A stretch of 64,000 bases of DNA from Polaromonas sp. (GCF_029945925.1 NZ_JAQSDN010000043.1:16398-80397); one strand, 5' to 3'. Counted from the first letter of the stretch, positions 36,081-45,385 are shown. Made by a program: numbers and translations. Notes: a model not told the origin generated them from the letters alone.

Positions 36081-36100
36081 AGGTTCAGCTCAAGCCAGGA

Positions 36101-37000
36101 TTACTTCTTGGCGTAGTCTTCCATGGGCTTGTCGTTGGGGTTGGCCCAGGCAGCCTTGGTGCTTTCGCTGACAGGCAGGCCGACACGGCTGTTCTTGGGC
36201 GGAATCGGCTGCATGAACCATTTGTCCCAGAGCTTGGCGATGTCGCCGGACTTGATCAGGTCCTTGATGGTGTCTTCGCCGATTTTCTTCAGGGCGGCAT
36301 CGTCCTTGCGAACCATGATGGCAATCGGCTCGACGCTCAGCACTTCACCGACGATCTTGAAATCGGCCGGGTTCTTGGCAGTGGCAATGTTGCCGGCCAG
36401 GATGGATCCGTCCATCACGAAGGCGTCGGCACGGCCGGACTCGAGCAGCAAAAAGCTGTCAGAGTGGTCCTTGCCAAAAACTTCCTTGAAGTCGACACCG
36501 CTGGCTCGCTCGTTCTTGCGCAGGGTCTGCACCGAGGTTGTGCCGGTGGTGGTGGCCACGTTTTTGCCATTGAGCTGGACAATCGAGGTGATGCCGGAGT
36601 TGGCTTTCACGGCGATGCGGACTTCCTCGACGAAAGTCGTCGGCAGGAAAGCCACGTCTTTCTGGCGCGTTGCGTTGTTGGTGGTCGAGCCGCACTCGAT
36701 GTCCACCGTGCCGTTTTGCACCAGCGGAATGCGGTTCTGCGAGGTCACTGGCAGGTATTTGATCTCGAGCTTGCGGCCGGCGGCCTTTTCGAGGTTGGCG
36801 ATCACGCGCTGGCAGATTTCAACGTGGTAACCGGCGTACTTGCCGTCACCCAGGGTGTAAGACAGGGCGCCCGAAGAATCGCGAACACCCATGGTGACGA
36901 CGCCGGAAGCCTTGACTTTGGCGACGGTGTCGCTGGCCTGGGCAAATGCGCCGCTGGATGCAAGCAATGCGACGGTTAATGCGGCTAGTTTGAGTTTCAT
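36101..37000 (-). CDS. gltI: Glutamate/aspartate periplasmic binding protein GltI
   Basis: The 299-residue product has a signal peptide ending SSGAFAQA and a family 3 solute-binding fold. It contains VTMGVRDSSGALSYTLGDGK, VDIECGSTTNN and FVMDGSILAG. These fit GltI of polar amino-acid importers. A ribosome-binding site, GGAAAC, precedes the ATG. First gene of the gltIJKL operon. Confidence 0.92.
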   Translation of the reverse strand: MKLKLAALTVALLASSGAFAQASDTVAKVKASGVVTMGVRDSSGALSYTLGDGKYAGYHVEICQRVIANLEKAAGRKLEIKYLPVTSQNRIPLVQNGTVDIECGSTTNNATRQKDVAFLPTTFVEEVRIAVKANSGITSIVQLNGKNVATTTGTTSVQTLRKNERASGVDFKEVFGKDHSDSFLLLESGRADAFVMDGSILAGNIATAKNPADFKIVGEVLSVEPIAIMVRKDDAALKKIGEDTIKDLIKSGDIAKLWDKWFMQPIPPKNSRVGLPVSESTKAAWANPNDKPMEDYAKK

Positions 37001-37457
37001 GGAGAGTTTCCTTCGGGTTAAATGAAAAGGTTGGTGAATGCCATTCTAAGGAGGGGGTACCGGGGCGAACCCCAAGGTTTACCCCAGCCATGGAAACGGC
37101 ACCGGGTGGACTGACAGTCCTGGAAAGGGGGCAACGCAGGGGGAGCTGGCAACACCGGGGGAAAATCCTAAAGGTCCGAGAGGTCCGAGAGGTCCGAGAG
37201 GTCCGAGAGGTCCCAAAGGGTGAAAGCCGTCAGCGGATCAAACAAAAAAACAGTCCCCAAGATAGTGCGTGCGTTGATTCGATGGAACACGGATGTCCTG
37301 ACAAGCAGTCTTTGTGCCAACCCGCTGACCGGCCTTCGCAGGCCTCTCCAGAGGGCACGCCAACCCCGCCTTGGCAGAACGTGACGGACTGTAAATTTAC
37401 GGTTCGTGAAAAGCCAATGCTGTTTGGGTGCGGCATTATGCATATTATTTATAACCA
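37001..37457. other. gltI upstream region with a 9-bp minisatellite
   Basis: This 457-bp gap lies between the LysR gene and gltI. At 37173-37213 GGTCCGAGA is repeated 4.5 times head to tail. The part from about 37215 to 37457 has lower G+C and no credible gene. The gltI promoter should lie in the first 100 bp, but no clear boxes were identified. Confidence 0.7.
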
Positions 37458-38411
37458 CTAAGGGTTGCTACCAAGGCGCGGTTTGCCGGGCGTCTTCGGC
37501 TGGGCCTGGCTTTCGAGGTAATGCCACAGGGCCTGCGCCGGGCTTTTGGCCGCGGCCTTGCCGGTCGGCCGCTCACGGTAGACGCGCAGGTCCATGGTCA
37601 TTTCCAGTCCCTCGCCGGCACTGACCAGTTTTTTGGCCCGCAGTTCCTTCTTGACGGCGCTGAAGGGCAAAAACGCAATGCCGTGGCCTTCCAGCGCCAT
37701 GGCCTTGAGGCCCTCGGCCATGTCGGTCTCGTACACCCGGTCCAGGTGGATGGCGGTACTCGACTGCTTGAGGATCAGGTCAACCATGTGCCCCAGGTAA
37801 GCCCCGGGGGCATAACCCAGGTAAGGCAGGGGCTGGCCGGCCCGCCCCGGCAAGCGGAACAGGGGCGTGCCGTCGGCCTGGGCTTTCACGAAAGGCGCCA
37901 GCACTTCCTGCCCCAGGCTGATCATCTCGTAACGGTCGGCATCGAGCTGGAAAGGCTGCGAGTCGTGGTAGTAGGCAATCAGCAGGTCGCAGCTGCCCTC
38001 GACCAGGCGCAGCACCGCGTCATGCACGTTGAGCGCAATCAGCCGGCTCTTGATGGGGCCGAATTTTTCGCGCAGGCTGCTGACCCAGGCCGGGAAAAAG
38101 GTGAAGGCCAGGGAATGCGGCACGGCGAATTCGATGACGTCATGCGCGGCCGAATTGTGGCCGCGCAGCATGGCGCGCGTCGACTGCAGGCCCTGCAGCA
38201 TCTCCAGCGACTGGCTGTACAGCGTTTCGCCGGCAGGGGTCAGGCGCGTGGGGTAGGAGCTCCGGTCCACCAGGTCGGTGCCGGCCCAGGCTTCCAGCGC
38301 CTGGATGCGGCGTGAAAACGCCGGTTGGGTCACGTGGCGCAGCGTGGCCGAGCGGCTGAAGCTGCGGGTTTCAGCGAGACTGACGAAATCTTCCAGCCAT
38401 TTGGTTTCCAT
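37458..38411 (-). CDS. LysR-type regulator, HypT/QseD-like
   Basis: The 317-residue product has an N-terminal winged helix (METKWLEDFVSLAETRSFSR, then QPAFSRRIQALE) and a LysR substrate-binding domain. The N-terminus closely resembles the YjiE/HypT subfamily, known in E. coli as a hypochlorite-responsive regulator. Whether this one senses oxidant is not shown by sequence. No neighbouring gene is an obvious target. Confidence 0.85.
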   Translation of the reverse strand: METKWLEDFVSLAETRSFSRSATLRHVTQPAFSRRIQALEAWAGTDLVDRSSYPTRLTPAGETLYSQSLEMLQGLQSTRAMLRGHNSAAHDVIEFAVPHSLAFTFFPAWVSSLREKFGPIKSRLIALNVHDAVLRLVEGSCDLLIAYYHDSQPFQLDADRYEMISLGQEVLAPFVKAQADGTPLFRLPGRAGQPLPYLGYAPGAYLGHMVDLILKQSSTAIHLDRVYETDMAEGLKAMALEGHGIAFLPFSAVKKELRAKKLVSAGEGLEMTMDLRVYRERPTGKAAAKSPAQALWHYLESQAQPKTPGKPRLGSNP

Positions 38412-38627
38412 CCAGGCGATTATTGCCGAGGCAGCTTACGCAACGAAGATGCGGCCGGGCCGACCCGGGACAAGTCAGCACCAGCGCCATGCCGCACGAG
38501 GGACGCTGATCCGCCAGCCCCCCCGACCAAGGGCCGGAAAGCCTGCCTGTCGCCCGCCCGACGGAGAGACCTGGTCACTTGTGTCGGGGAAAACCAAGTC
38601 GCTGACCGAAATCCCCGCAAGCGCGAG

Positions 38628-39506
38628 CTATGCAGCAGAAGCCGGTTTGACCGCTGCCCCCACCAGCATTTCACAGGGGCCGATAAAGCCATCAGGGCCT
38701 TCGAATTTTTGCAACTCACTCTCGATTTCACGCCAGGTGTCAGCGCGCTCGGCTTCGGACAGCGTGGACATCATCTGGTGCAGCGCACCGAAGGATTCGC
38801 GCTCGAAGCGAACACACTCGGCCGCCGACGGCAGACGCACCGGGGCCTGTATTTTTTCCACCACCACTTGCCGGAAACCCGCCCGCTCAAGCGTAGCCGC
38901 CAGCACACCATCGGCGCCCAGCGAGAACGGGCCGGGCTGTCCCGGCAGGGGCGGCGGCAAACTGGCACGCCGGCGGATGATGGAAACCGGGATGGAGAAG
39001 AACGCGTTTTTCTCAGGCGTCGAATACACGATGGCCCCCATACGCCCGCCCGGCTTCAGCACGTGCTTCATGCCCCTCAGGGCCTTCTGCTGGTCCGGGA
39101 AATAGATCAATCCGACACGGGAAATCACGGCATCGAAACTCTCCGCCGGCAGGATGTCCAGCGCCTCGCCGTCGAGTTCACGGGTCGTGACATTCGGCAA
39201 TCCGGCCTGGCGAGCCGCTGCGGCGGCGTACGCCAGAATCGCTGGCGAAATGTCTGTTGCGAGCACATGCCCGGACGGGCCGGCGCGCTGCGCAGCCGCC
39301 AGCGTCTGCTCGCCCGCGCCGGCCGCCACGTCCAGCACGCGGCTACCGGCCCGGACAGCGGTCAAATCCAGCATCCGCCCGGTTGCCTGGCCCAGCCATT
39401 GGCCGAGAAAGGGGCCCCAGTCGTGCCAGGCAGGCGCGGCATTTTCCCACTGCGCCCGCGTCGTGGCCTTGAATTTTTCCGGATCAAAGACAGCCTGAGT
39501 GTTCAT
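38628..39506 (-). CDS. Class I SAM-dependent methyltransferase (UbiE-like)
   Basis: The 292-residue product has the SAM-binding order VLDVAAGAGEQTLAAA (about 55-70), LATDISPAIL, FDAVISRVGLIYFP and VLKPGGRMGAIVYS. The substrate is unknown. A 15-bp palindrome about 80 bp upstream, also found before the HxlR-type gene, hints at shared regulation with the adjacent nitrilase/HxlR pair. Confidence 0.82.
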   Translation of the reverse strand: MNTQAVFDPEKFKATTRAQWENAAPAWHDWGPFLGQWLGQATGRMLDLTAVRAGSRVLDVAAGAGEQTLAAAQRAGPSGHVLATDISPAILAYAAAAARQAGLPNVTTRELDGEALDILPAESFDAVISRVGLIYFPDQQKALRGMKHVLKPGGRMGAIVYSTPEKNAFFSIPVSIIRRRASLPPPLPGQPGPFSLGADGVLAATLERAGFRQVVVEKIQAPVRLPSAAECVRFERESFGALHQMMSTLSEAERADTWREIESELQKFEGPDGFIGPCEMLVGAAVKPASAA

Positions 39507-39585
39507 GAGAAATCTCCTGTTGGGTTATGGTGTTGCCAACCCCTGCAGCACCTGTACCCAGACTACCCATGCCAGCCCGTCGGGG

Positions 39586-40581
39586 CTAGTCCAGAATCTG
39601 GACTGCATTCTGACTCGGACGACGCACCACGGTCTCCTGTTCGGCTTCCTCCTCGATAGACATCGGCGTCAACATACGGCGCCGCAGTCCAAAGTGGAAG
39701 ACATCCGGCCGGGCATAGTGGCCAGCCACATCCAGGTTCCAGCGCGAGCCCGTGATGGCGACCGGATCAATGTCAGCGTACAAAATGCCCTCCTCGCGCG
39801 GCAATGGCCCGGCAATGAGTTCCCCTGAAGGCGCGGCGACCGCCGAATCACCGTTCTTGATCCAGTCCCGCCCGGCAACCAGCCCCGCCAGTCCGTGGGC
39901 TTTCGGGACATGGTCCACATGCAACACCAACGACGCGGAAGCCACGTAGACACGGCCCTCTTTCGCGATGTGCCGCACAGAGCACAAAGCTGTCTCACCT
40001 TCGTCATAGGTCGGAGACAGCAGCACGTCCATGCCCTGCGCATACAGTGCATAGCGCGCCAGGGGCATGTAGTTCTCCCAGCAGATGAGCATGCCGAACC
40101 GGCCCAGAGGCGTACTGACTGGCGAAAGCGTGCTCCCGTCGCCCTGGGCCCAGACCAGGCGCTCCGGGCCGGTCGGCACCAGCTTGCGGTGCTTCGCGAC
40201 AATTTCACCATCCGGCCCCATCAGCACGACGGTGTTGAACAGGCTGGTGCCGCTGGCTTCGGCATTGCGTTCATTCACCCCCAATGCCACGAAGACCCCG
40301 GCTGCACGCGCGGCCTCCTGCACGGGCGCCAGTTCGGGCCCGGGCAAGCTGACAGACTGTTCAACCAGTCTTGCGTGCAGCTCAGCCAGACGCGCATGTT
40401 CGCGCGGCGCCAGGAACCACACCCAGAATGGATAGGTCGGCACATATGCCTCCGGGAACACCACCAGTTTCGCGCCCTCCCGCGCTGCCCTGGCGATGTA
40501 GGCGGCGGCTTTTTCCAGCGCCGCCGCTCGATCAAGCACCACCGGTGCAGCCTGCACGACAGCCAATTTAAATGTGTTCAT
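39586..40581 (-). CDS. Nitrilase-family carbon-nitrogen hydrolase
   Basis: Hydrolyses a nitrile or amide, probably to the acid. The 331-residue product has the catalytic triad in order: Glu44 (FPEAYVP), Lys133 (HRKLVPT) and Cys167 (ICWENYMP). The CWEN context is typical of true nitrilases. The ATG at 40581 has GGAGGGAGG upstream. It diverges from an HxlR-type regulator that may control it. The exact nitrile cannot be told. Confidence 0.88.
   Translation of the reverse strand: MNTFKLAVVQAAPVVLDRAAALEKAAAYIARAAREGAKLVVFPEAYVPTYPFWVWFLAPREHARLAELHARLVEQSVSLPGPELAPVQEAARAAGVFVALGVNERNAEASGTSLFNTVVLMGPDGEIVAKHRKLVPTGPERLVWAQGDGSTLSPVSTPLGRFGMLICWENYMPLARYALYAQGMDVLLSPTYDEGETALCSVRHIAKEGRVYVASASLVLHVDHVPKAHGLAGLVAGRDWIKNGDSAVAAPSGELIAGPLPREEGILYADIDPVAITGSRWNLDVAGHYARPDVFHFGLRRRMLTPMSIEEEAEQETVVRRPSQNAVQILD
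39589..39603. promoter_or_regulatory. Palindrome GTCCAGA-N-TCTGGAC, copy 1
   Basis: A 7-1-7 palindrome spanning the last codons of the nitrilase and lying about 83 bp upstream of the methyltransferase start. The same 15 bp occurs at 40886-40900. Confidence 0.6.
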
Positions 40582-40930
40582 GCCGGCCTCCCTCCTGATC
40601 ACAACGAACCGGCAACCGGACCGCTCCGAAAAAATCTCTTGCTTCGTCACCCTTTGCTTTACCCATGGTTCACCTCCATCAATTGACAGAAAAAAACCTG
40701 CTGCGGTGATGCACGCCATCGGGCTCGCCAAAATCCGTCGTTTCCATGACCTCTCCGCAAAAACCGCGCCTGAATCGAACCATTGCTGCGGCTCGTGCAT
40801 AGCCCCGGACAAAAAAACCAGCCGGGTCATCGGCGCCCGAAAGAATGCCCCTCCACCAGCGTATCGCCTGATGCGTCGCCGTCCAGTCCAGAATCTGGAC
40901 GGCCCACCGACGCAGGCGTAGACTGTCCCG
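40582..40930. other. Divergent nitrilase/HxlR regulatory region
   Basis: This 349-bp gap holds the nitrilase ribosome-binding site, an A+T-rich stretch at about 40670-40700 suitable for a promoter, and the palindrome at 40886-40900. No gene is seen. Confidence 0.6.
40886..40900. promoter_or_regulatory. Palindrome GTCCAGA-N-TCTGGAC, copy 2 (candidate HxlR operator)
   Basis: Ends 30 bp before the HxlR-type start codon, where an autoregulatory operator is expected. The half-site GTCCAG is repeated once more just upstream at 40881. Confidence 0.6.
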
Positions 40931-41620
40931 ATGATCGATTACGGCCAGTTCTGCACGGTCGCGCGCGGTGCCGAGATATTCGGGGAGCGCTGGACGCCGC
41001 TGGTCGTGCGCGAGCTACTCTGCGGCAGCACGCGCTTCAACGACATCCACCGGGGCGTTCCGCGCATGTCCACCACGCTGCTGGCGCAGCGACTGCGCAA
41101 GCTGGAGGAAGCTGGTGTCGTGCAGAGGACACAGGCCGGCGCCGTCCGGGAATACCGGCTCACACAGGCAGGCGAGGAGTTGCGACCCATCATTCTGCAA
41201 ATCGGCCACTGGGGCGCAAGCTGGATTGGCAGCCGGCTGAGGAATGACCAGCTTGATGCGGGTTTCCTGATGTGGGACATACGCCGCTTTGCGCGGGTTG
41301 ATCAGTTTCCCTCCGGACGCCGCGTGGTGATTCGTTTCCATTTTCGCGACGCGCGCGACCGCGAGCGGCGCTGGTGGCTGGTGGTCGAACACGGCGAAGC
41401 GGATCTTTGCCGCGATGACCCCGGCCATGAACTGACACTGACCGTGGAGTCCACCGTGCGCGCGCTGACGGAGGTATGGACCGGAGACAGCGACCCGGGA
41501 ACGGAACTCTCCACCGGACGCATCCGCGTGATCGGCGCCGAGTGCGACACCCTCAAGCTGTGGCGCTGGCTCGGTCAAAGTGTGTTCGCACCGACCCGCA
41601 TCACCGCCGGTGGCAAATGA
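40931..41620 (+). CDS. HxlR-type transcriptional regulator with a C-terminal extension
   Basis: The 229-residue product has an HxlR winged helix in residues 1-95: CTVARGAEIFGERWTPLVVR, RFNDIHRGVPRMSTTLLAQR and GVVQRTQAGAVREYRLT. Residues about 105-229 form an extra domain, absent from minimal HxlR proteins of about 110 residues, that resembles an SCP2-like ligand domain. It could sense a hydrophobic effector. Divergent from the nitrilase. Confidence 0.85.
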   Translation: MIDYGQFCTVARGAEIFGERWTPLVVRELLCGSTRFNDIHRGVPRMSTTLLAQRLRKLEEAGVVQRTQAGAVREYRLTQAGEELRPIILQIGHWGASWIGSRLRNDQLDAGFLMWDIRRFARVDQFPSGRRVVIRFHFRDARDRERRWWLVVEHGEADLCRDDPGHELTLTVESTVRALTEVWTGDSDPGTELSTGRIRVIGAECDTLKLWRWLGQSVFAPTRITAGGK

Positions 41621-41737
41621 TCATCCCGGATCGTTCAAGACGGCGGGATGCTTTCCGGGGAGCACGCGACAGATCCACCGCAAACAAGGGCGAGTTCGTC
41701 CCGAGCTTCCATCAGAAGCGGGGATACGGCATGCCCA

Positions 41738-43642
41738 CTACTTCTCTAACCGCTCGTTGCTCTGCTGCTGCAATGCCCACATCTGCGCGTAGCGGCCGCC
41801 GCGGACCAGCAGATCATTGTGGTTGCCGCGCTCGATGATCTGCCCGGCCTCCATCACCAGGATTTCATGGGCATCAACCACGGTGGACAGCCGGTGTGCC
41901 ACCACCAGCGTGGTCTTGTTTTCGGCGATGCTGCGCAGCTCGGCCTGGATGGCGCGTTCGTTGGCCGAGTCCAGCGCCGAGGTGGCCTCATCGAAAATCA
42001 TGATGGGCGGGTTTTTCAGCAAGGTGCGGGCAATCGCCACACGCTGCTTCTCGCCGCCCGAGAGTTTCAGGCCGCGCTCGCCAACCATGGTGGCGTAACC
42101 GGCGGGAGTGGAGGCAATGAAGTCGTGGATGCGGGCCGCGCGCGCGGCTACTTCCACCTGGGCGCGGCTGGCACCGGGCTGGCCGTAGGCGATGTTGTAT
42201 TCCACCGTGTCGTTGAACAGCACGGTGTCCTGCGGCACGATGCCGATCGCCTGGCGCAGGCTGGACTGCGTCACCTCGCGGATGTCCTGGCCGGCGATGG
42301 TGATGCAGCCTCCAGCCACCGCAGGGCTGCCCGGAATGCCCACGTCGTAAAAGCGAAACAGCAGGCGCGCCAGGGTGGACTTGCCGGCGCCCGACGAACC
42401 GACCACGGCCACCGTCTTGCCCGGCGGTATCACGAAGCTGATGTTGTGCAGGATGGGCCGGGAGGGCTCGTAGGCAAAACTGACGTTTTCAAACCGGACA
42501 GCGGAGTCCAGCGCCGGGGAGCCCTCACCCCTGCCCTCTCCCAGCAGGAGAGGGGGAAAGACCAAAGGCGGCGCGCCGAGCTGGTCGGCGATCTCGCGCT
42601 CGCGCTCCATCAGGTTGAACATCTTGGACAGGTCGGTCAGGCTTTGCTTGATCTCGCGGTACAGCACGCCGAGGAAGCCCAGCGGAATGTAGAGCTGGAT
42701 CATGAAGGCGTTGACCATGACCAGGTCGCCCAGCGTCATGCGGCCGTCCACCACGCCCTGGGTCGCGCGCCAGAGCATGGCCACCAGGCCGGTCGCGATG
42801 ATCAGCTGCTGGCCGGTGTTGAGCAGGCTCAGCGTGGTCTGGCTCTTGACGGCAGCGGCGCGGTAACGCTTGAGGTTTTCGTCGTAGCGCTGCGCCTCGA
42901 ACTCCTCGTTGTTGAAGTACTTGACGGTTTCGTAGTTGAGCAGCGAGTCGATCGCGCGGCTGTGCGCCGAGGAGTCGAGTTCGTTCATCTCCTTGCGGAA
43001 CTTGGTGCGCCATTCGGTCACCGTCACGGTGAAGGTGATGTAGAACACCAGCGCAATGATGGTGATGCCGGCAAACCAGACGTCGAACTTGACCGCCAGC
43101 AGGGTCAGCACCAGCGTGACTTCGATCAGCGTCGGGATGATGCTGTACAGCGAATACGAGATCAGCGAATGCACGCCGCGGGTGCCGCGTTCGATGTCGC
43201 GCGTCATGCCGCCGGTCTGGCGTTCCAGGTGAAAACGCAGGCTCAGCGCATGCAGGTGGCGGAACACTTCCAGCGAAATGCGCCGCGCGGCGCCCTCGGT
43301 GGCCTTGGCAAACACCAGCTCGCGCAGCTCGGTGAACAGCGAGGTTGACAGCCTGAGCAGCCCGTAGCCGACCAGCAAGGCGGCCGGGACGATGAGCACG
43401 GCCTGCACATCGCCCGGCTTGAAGCTCATCGCGTCGACCAGGTTTTTAAGCAGCAGCGGCACGCCGACGTTGGCGAGTTTGGCGCCCACCATGAAGGCCA
43501 GCGCGGCCATCACGCGCCATTTGTAGTCCCAGAGGTAGGGAAACAGGCGCTGCAGGGTCGCCCAGTCGGAGCGGTTCAACGCAGGTTTGGGAGGCGCGCC
43601 CGGGGTGGGCGGCGTTTCGGCGGCGGGGGCATAGGAGCGCAT
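41738..43642 (-). CDS. Atm1-type ABC exporter with a family C repeat insertion
   Basis: The 634-residue product is a half-transporter. Six membrane helices span about 40-330, followed by an ATPase with Walker A GSSGAGKST, Q-loop, signature LSGGEKQRVAIARTL and FDEATSALD. The NYETVKYFNNE segment is typical of the Atm1/HMT1 family that exports glutathione-linked sulfur or metal compounds. Residues about 363-375, LLLGEGRGEG, come from a family C repeat in the linker between membrane and ATPase domains. I chose the ATG at 43642 over a TTG at 43651. Confidence 0.88.
   Translation of the reverse strand: MRSYAPAAETPPTPGAPPKPALNRSDWATLQRLFPYLWDYKWRVMAALAFMVGAKLANVGVPLLLKNLVDAMSFKPGDVQAVLIVPAALLVGYGLLRLSTSLFTELRELVFAKATEGAARRISLEVFRHLHALSLRFHLERQTGGMTRDIERGTRGVHSLISYSLYSIIPTLIEVTLVLTLLAVKFDVWFAGITIIALVFYITFTVTVTEWRTKFRKEMNELDSSAHSRAIDSLLNYETVKYFNNEEFEAQRYDENLKRYRAAAVKSQTTLSLLNTGQQLIIATGLVAMLWRATQGVVDGRMTLGDLVMVNAFMIQLYIPLGFLGVLYREIKQSLTDLSKMFNLMEREREIADQLGAPPLVFPPLLLGEGRGEGSPALDSAVRFENVSFAYEPSRPILHNISFVIPPGKTVAVVGSSGAGKSTLARLLFRFYDVGIPGSPAVAGGCITIAGQDIREVTQSSLRQAIGIVPQDTVLFNDTVEYNIAYGQPGASRAQVEVAARAARIHDFIASTPAGYATMVGERGLKLSGGEKQRVAIARTLLKNPPIMIFDEATSALDSANERAIQAELRSIAENKTTLVVAHRLSTVVDAHEILVMEAGQIIERGNHNDLLVRGGRYAQMWALQQQSNERLEK
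42521..42556. repeat. Family C repeat (inside the Atm1-type gene)
   Basis: GCCCTCACCCCTGCCCTCTC, then CCAGCAGGAGAGGGGG. Same type as at 29992. In frame with the gene. Confidence 0.85.
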
Positions 43643-43689
43643 CGGAGACAATTGTCCTGTTGTTTAATTTTTCAATACCGATTGTGCCT

Positions 43690-44130
43690 ATGTCTACCGA
43701 AACCGGCCTTCCCCCCCACGCCCTGAACGTCAAGCTGCCTCTCGACAAGGAACTGGTGCTCAAGGTGATTCCGATGCCGGCGGACTGCAACGCCAACGGC
43801 GACATTTTTGGCGGCTGGGTCATGGCCCAGGTCGACCTGGCCGGCTCGGTGATCCCCGCGCGTTACGCCGGCGGCCGCATGGCCACCGTCGCGGTCAACG
43901 AGTTCATCTTCAAGCAGCCGGTGCGCGTTGGCGACATCCTGTCCTTCTACTCCGAACTCACGCGCATCGGCCGCACCTCGATGACGGTCAAGGTCGAGGT
44001 GTATGCCGAACGTTTTGGCTCGCAGGGGAGCTACATCAAGGTGACCGAGGCCAGCGTGACCTATGTGGCCATCGACGACGCCGGCCAGCCGCGGCCGGTG
44101 CCGCCGTCGTCGTTACCGCGACCGCAGTAA
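43690..44130 (+). CDS. Acyl-CoA thioesterase, YciA-type hotdog protein
   Basis: The 146-residue product has the hotdog signature ADCNANGDIFGGWVMAQVDL with the catalytic Asp, then VGDILSFYSEL. YciA-type enzymes hydrolyse a wide range of acyl-CoAs. The ATG at 43690 (MSTETGLPPHAL) fits; an upstream ATG at 43660 is in the divergent promoter region. Divergent from the ABC exporter. Confidence 0.85.
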   Translation: MSTETGLPPHALNVKLPLDKELVLKVIPMPADCNANGDIFGGWVMAQVDLAGSVIPARYAGGRMATVAVNEFIFKQPVRVGDILSFYSELTRIGRTSMTVKVEVYAERFGSQGSYIKVTEASVTYVAIDDAGQPRPVPPSSLPRPQ

Positions 44131-44133
44131 TCT

Positions 44134-44190
44134 GCTATATTTTCGATAGCTGCTTGCGCACGCCCGACAAGGGCTTGAGGCATATTTGAT
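44134..44190 (+). repeat. Dispersed repeat family A, copy 6 (intergenic)
   Basis: GCTATATTTTCGATAGCTGC, then TTGCGCACGCCC and AAGGGCTTGAGGC. It lies between the converging thioesterase and enoyl-CoA hydratase genes. Confidence 0.85.
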
Positions 44191-44192
44191 CA

Positions 44193-44993
44193 TTAAATCT
44201 TGCCGTGCCGCCCCTGGCCGTCGGCAAAACGGGCGGCACCCTGCAAGCCTTCGCCGATGCAGCCCCTGCCGCGGTCCCATTCCTGCTTGAGCGCCTGCGG
44301 CAAGGGCAGGTCCCACTGGGTGTAGGCACTCTGGCGGTCGGCCAGCAGGGTCTTCTGGGGAAACGCCGCCAGCTGGTGCGCCAGCACCAGCGCCGCCTCA
44401 CGTGCCGTGCCGGTGGGGACGACCCGGTTGCACAAACCCATCTGCAGGGACTCCATTGCCTCGACCTTGCGCCCGGTCAGGATCAGGTCCATCGCATGGC
44501 CCATGCCGACCAGACGCGGCAGGCGCACCGTGCCGCCGTCGATCAGCGGCACGCCGAAACGGCGGCAATACACGCCGAAATAGGCGTCTTCCTCCATCAC
44601 CCGCATGTCGCACCACAGCGCCAGCTCCATGCCGCCGGCCACGGCTGCGCCGCTGACTGCGGCAATCACCGGCTTGGACAGCAGCAGGCGCGACGGCCCC
44701 ATGGGGCCCGCCGGGTGTTTGTCTTCCGGCTGAAAGTCCAGCCCGGCAAACACGTCCGATTCAGCACCCGGTGATTCGCGCAGCATTTGCGCGCCAAACT
44801 GCAAGTCCCAGCCGGCGCAAAAATGGCCGTGGGCGCCATGGAACACCGCGACTTTCGCGCCGCTGTCTGCATCGAATGCCAAAAAAGCTTCATGCAAGGC
44901 GCGGGCAGTCTCGCTGTCCACCGCGTTGCGCACGTCCGGTCGGTCCAGGGTGACGATGCTCACCTCGCCGTCTTTTTCAATATGCACGGTCAT
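44193..44993 (-). CDS. Enoyl-CoA hydratase/isomerase family protein
   Basis: The 266-residue crotonase-fold product has the oxyanion-hole segments HGHFCAGWDL and AVSGAAVAGGMELALWCD, and the DAYFGVYCRRFGVPLIDGG loop. The exact acyl-CoA is not clear. Its start overlaps the AtuA C-terminal gene (ATGA), so it forms an operon with the split AtuA and likely serves the same pathway. Confidence 0.85.
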   Translation of the reverse strand: MTVHIEKDGEVSIVTLDRPDVRNAVDSETARALHEAFLAFDADSGAKVAVFHGAHGHFCAGWDLQFGAQMLRESPGAESDVFAGLDFQPEDKHPAGPMGPSRLLLSKPVIAAVSGAAVAGGMELALWCDMRVMEEDAYFGVYCRRFGVPLIDGGTVRLPRLVGMGHAMDLILTGRKVEAMESLQMGLCNRVVPTGTAREAALVLAHQLAAFPQKTLLADRQSAYTQWDLPLPQALKQEWDRGRGCIGEGLQGAARFADGQGRHGKI

Positions 44994-45385
44994 TGGTCAT
45001 CTCCCCACCAGCCGACACGCGGCGCCGCCAGGCAGGCGGCGAGTTCGTCGTCGGTCACGTTGATGTCCATGCGCAGCAGCGCCGCCGCCATGGACTTGCC
45101 CAGGTTGTCCAGGCGCAGGTTGCGCGCGCCACCGCCCTGCAAGGCGTCGTGCAGCACCAGCTTGATCGCCAGGATGTTCGGCAGGTACCAGCACTCGACT
45201 TCACCCGGCAGCCAGGACGCAAAGTGGGCCTGCACGCGTTGCGCCGTGACTTCGCGCGCCAGCACGGCGTAACCCGCCACGTTCCAGGCAAACAGGCCGA
45301 AGTCCACCCAGTCGGCCTTGTCGCCGCTGCGTGCATGGGCCAGCCGGACGAGCTGGATTTTTTGAGTGAGCGTCTTCGTCTTCAT
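44990..45385 (-). CDS. AtuA C-terminal-domain-like protein (split part of AtuA)
   Basis: The 131-residue product resembles the C-terminal ferredoxin-like domain found fused at the end of DUF1446/AtuA proteins: VRLAHARSGDKADWVDFGLF, then WYLPNILAIKLVLHDALQGG and RNLRLDNLGKSMAAALL. It starts by ATGA overlap with the upstream AtuA gene, so the two chains are probably made together. Function of either part is unknown. Confidence 0.75.
   Translation of the reverse strand: MKTKTLTQKIQLVRLAHARSGDKADWVDFGLFAWNVAGYAVLAREVTAQRVQAHFASWLPGEVECWYLPNILAIKLVLHDALQGGGARNLRLDNLGKSMAAALLRMDINVTDDELAACLAAPRVGWWGDDQ

Noticed and set aside
37090..37461. Possible small gene encoding VREVREVREV upstream of gltI
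   Set aside because: The repeat peptide comes from the 9-bp minisatellite; there is no conserved domain or ribosome-binding site.
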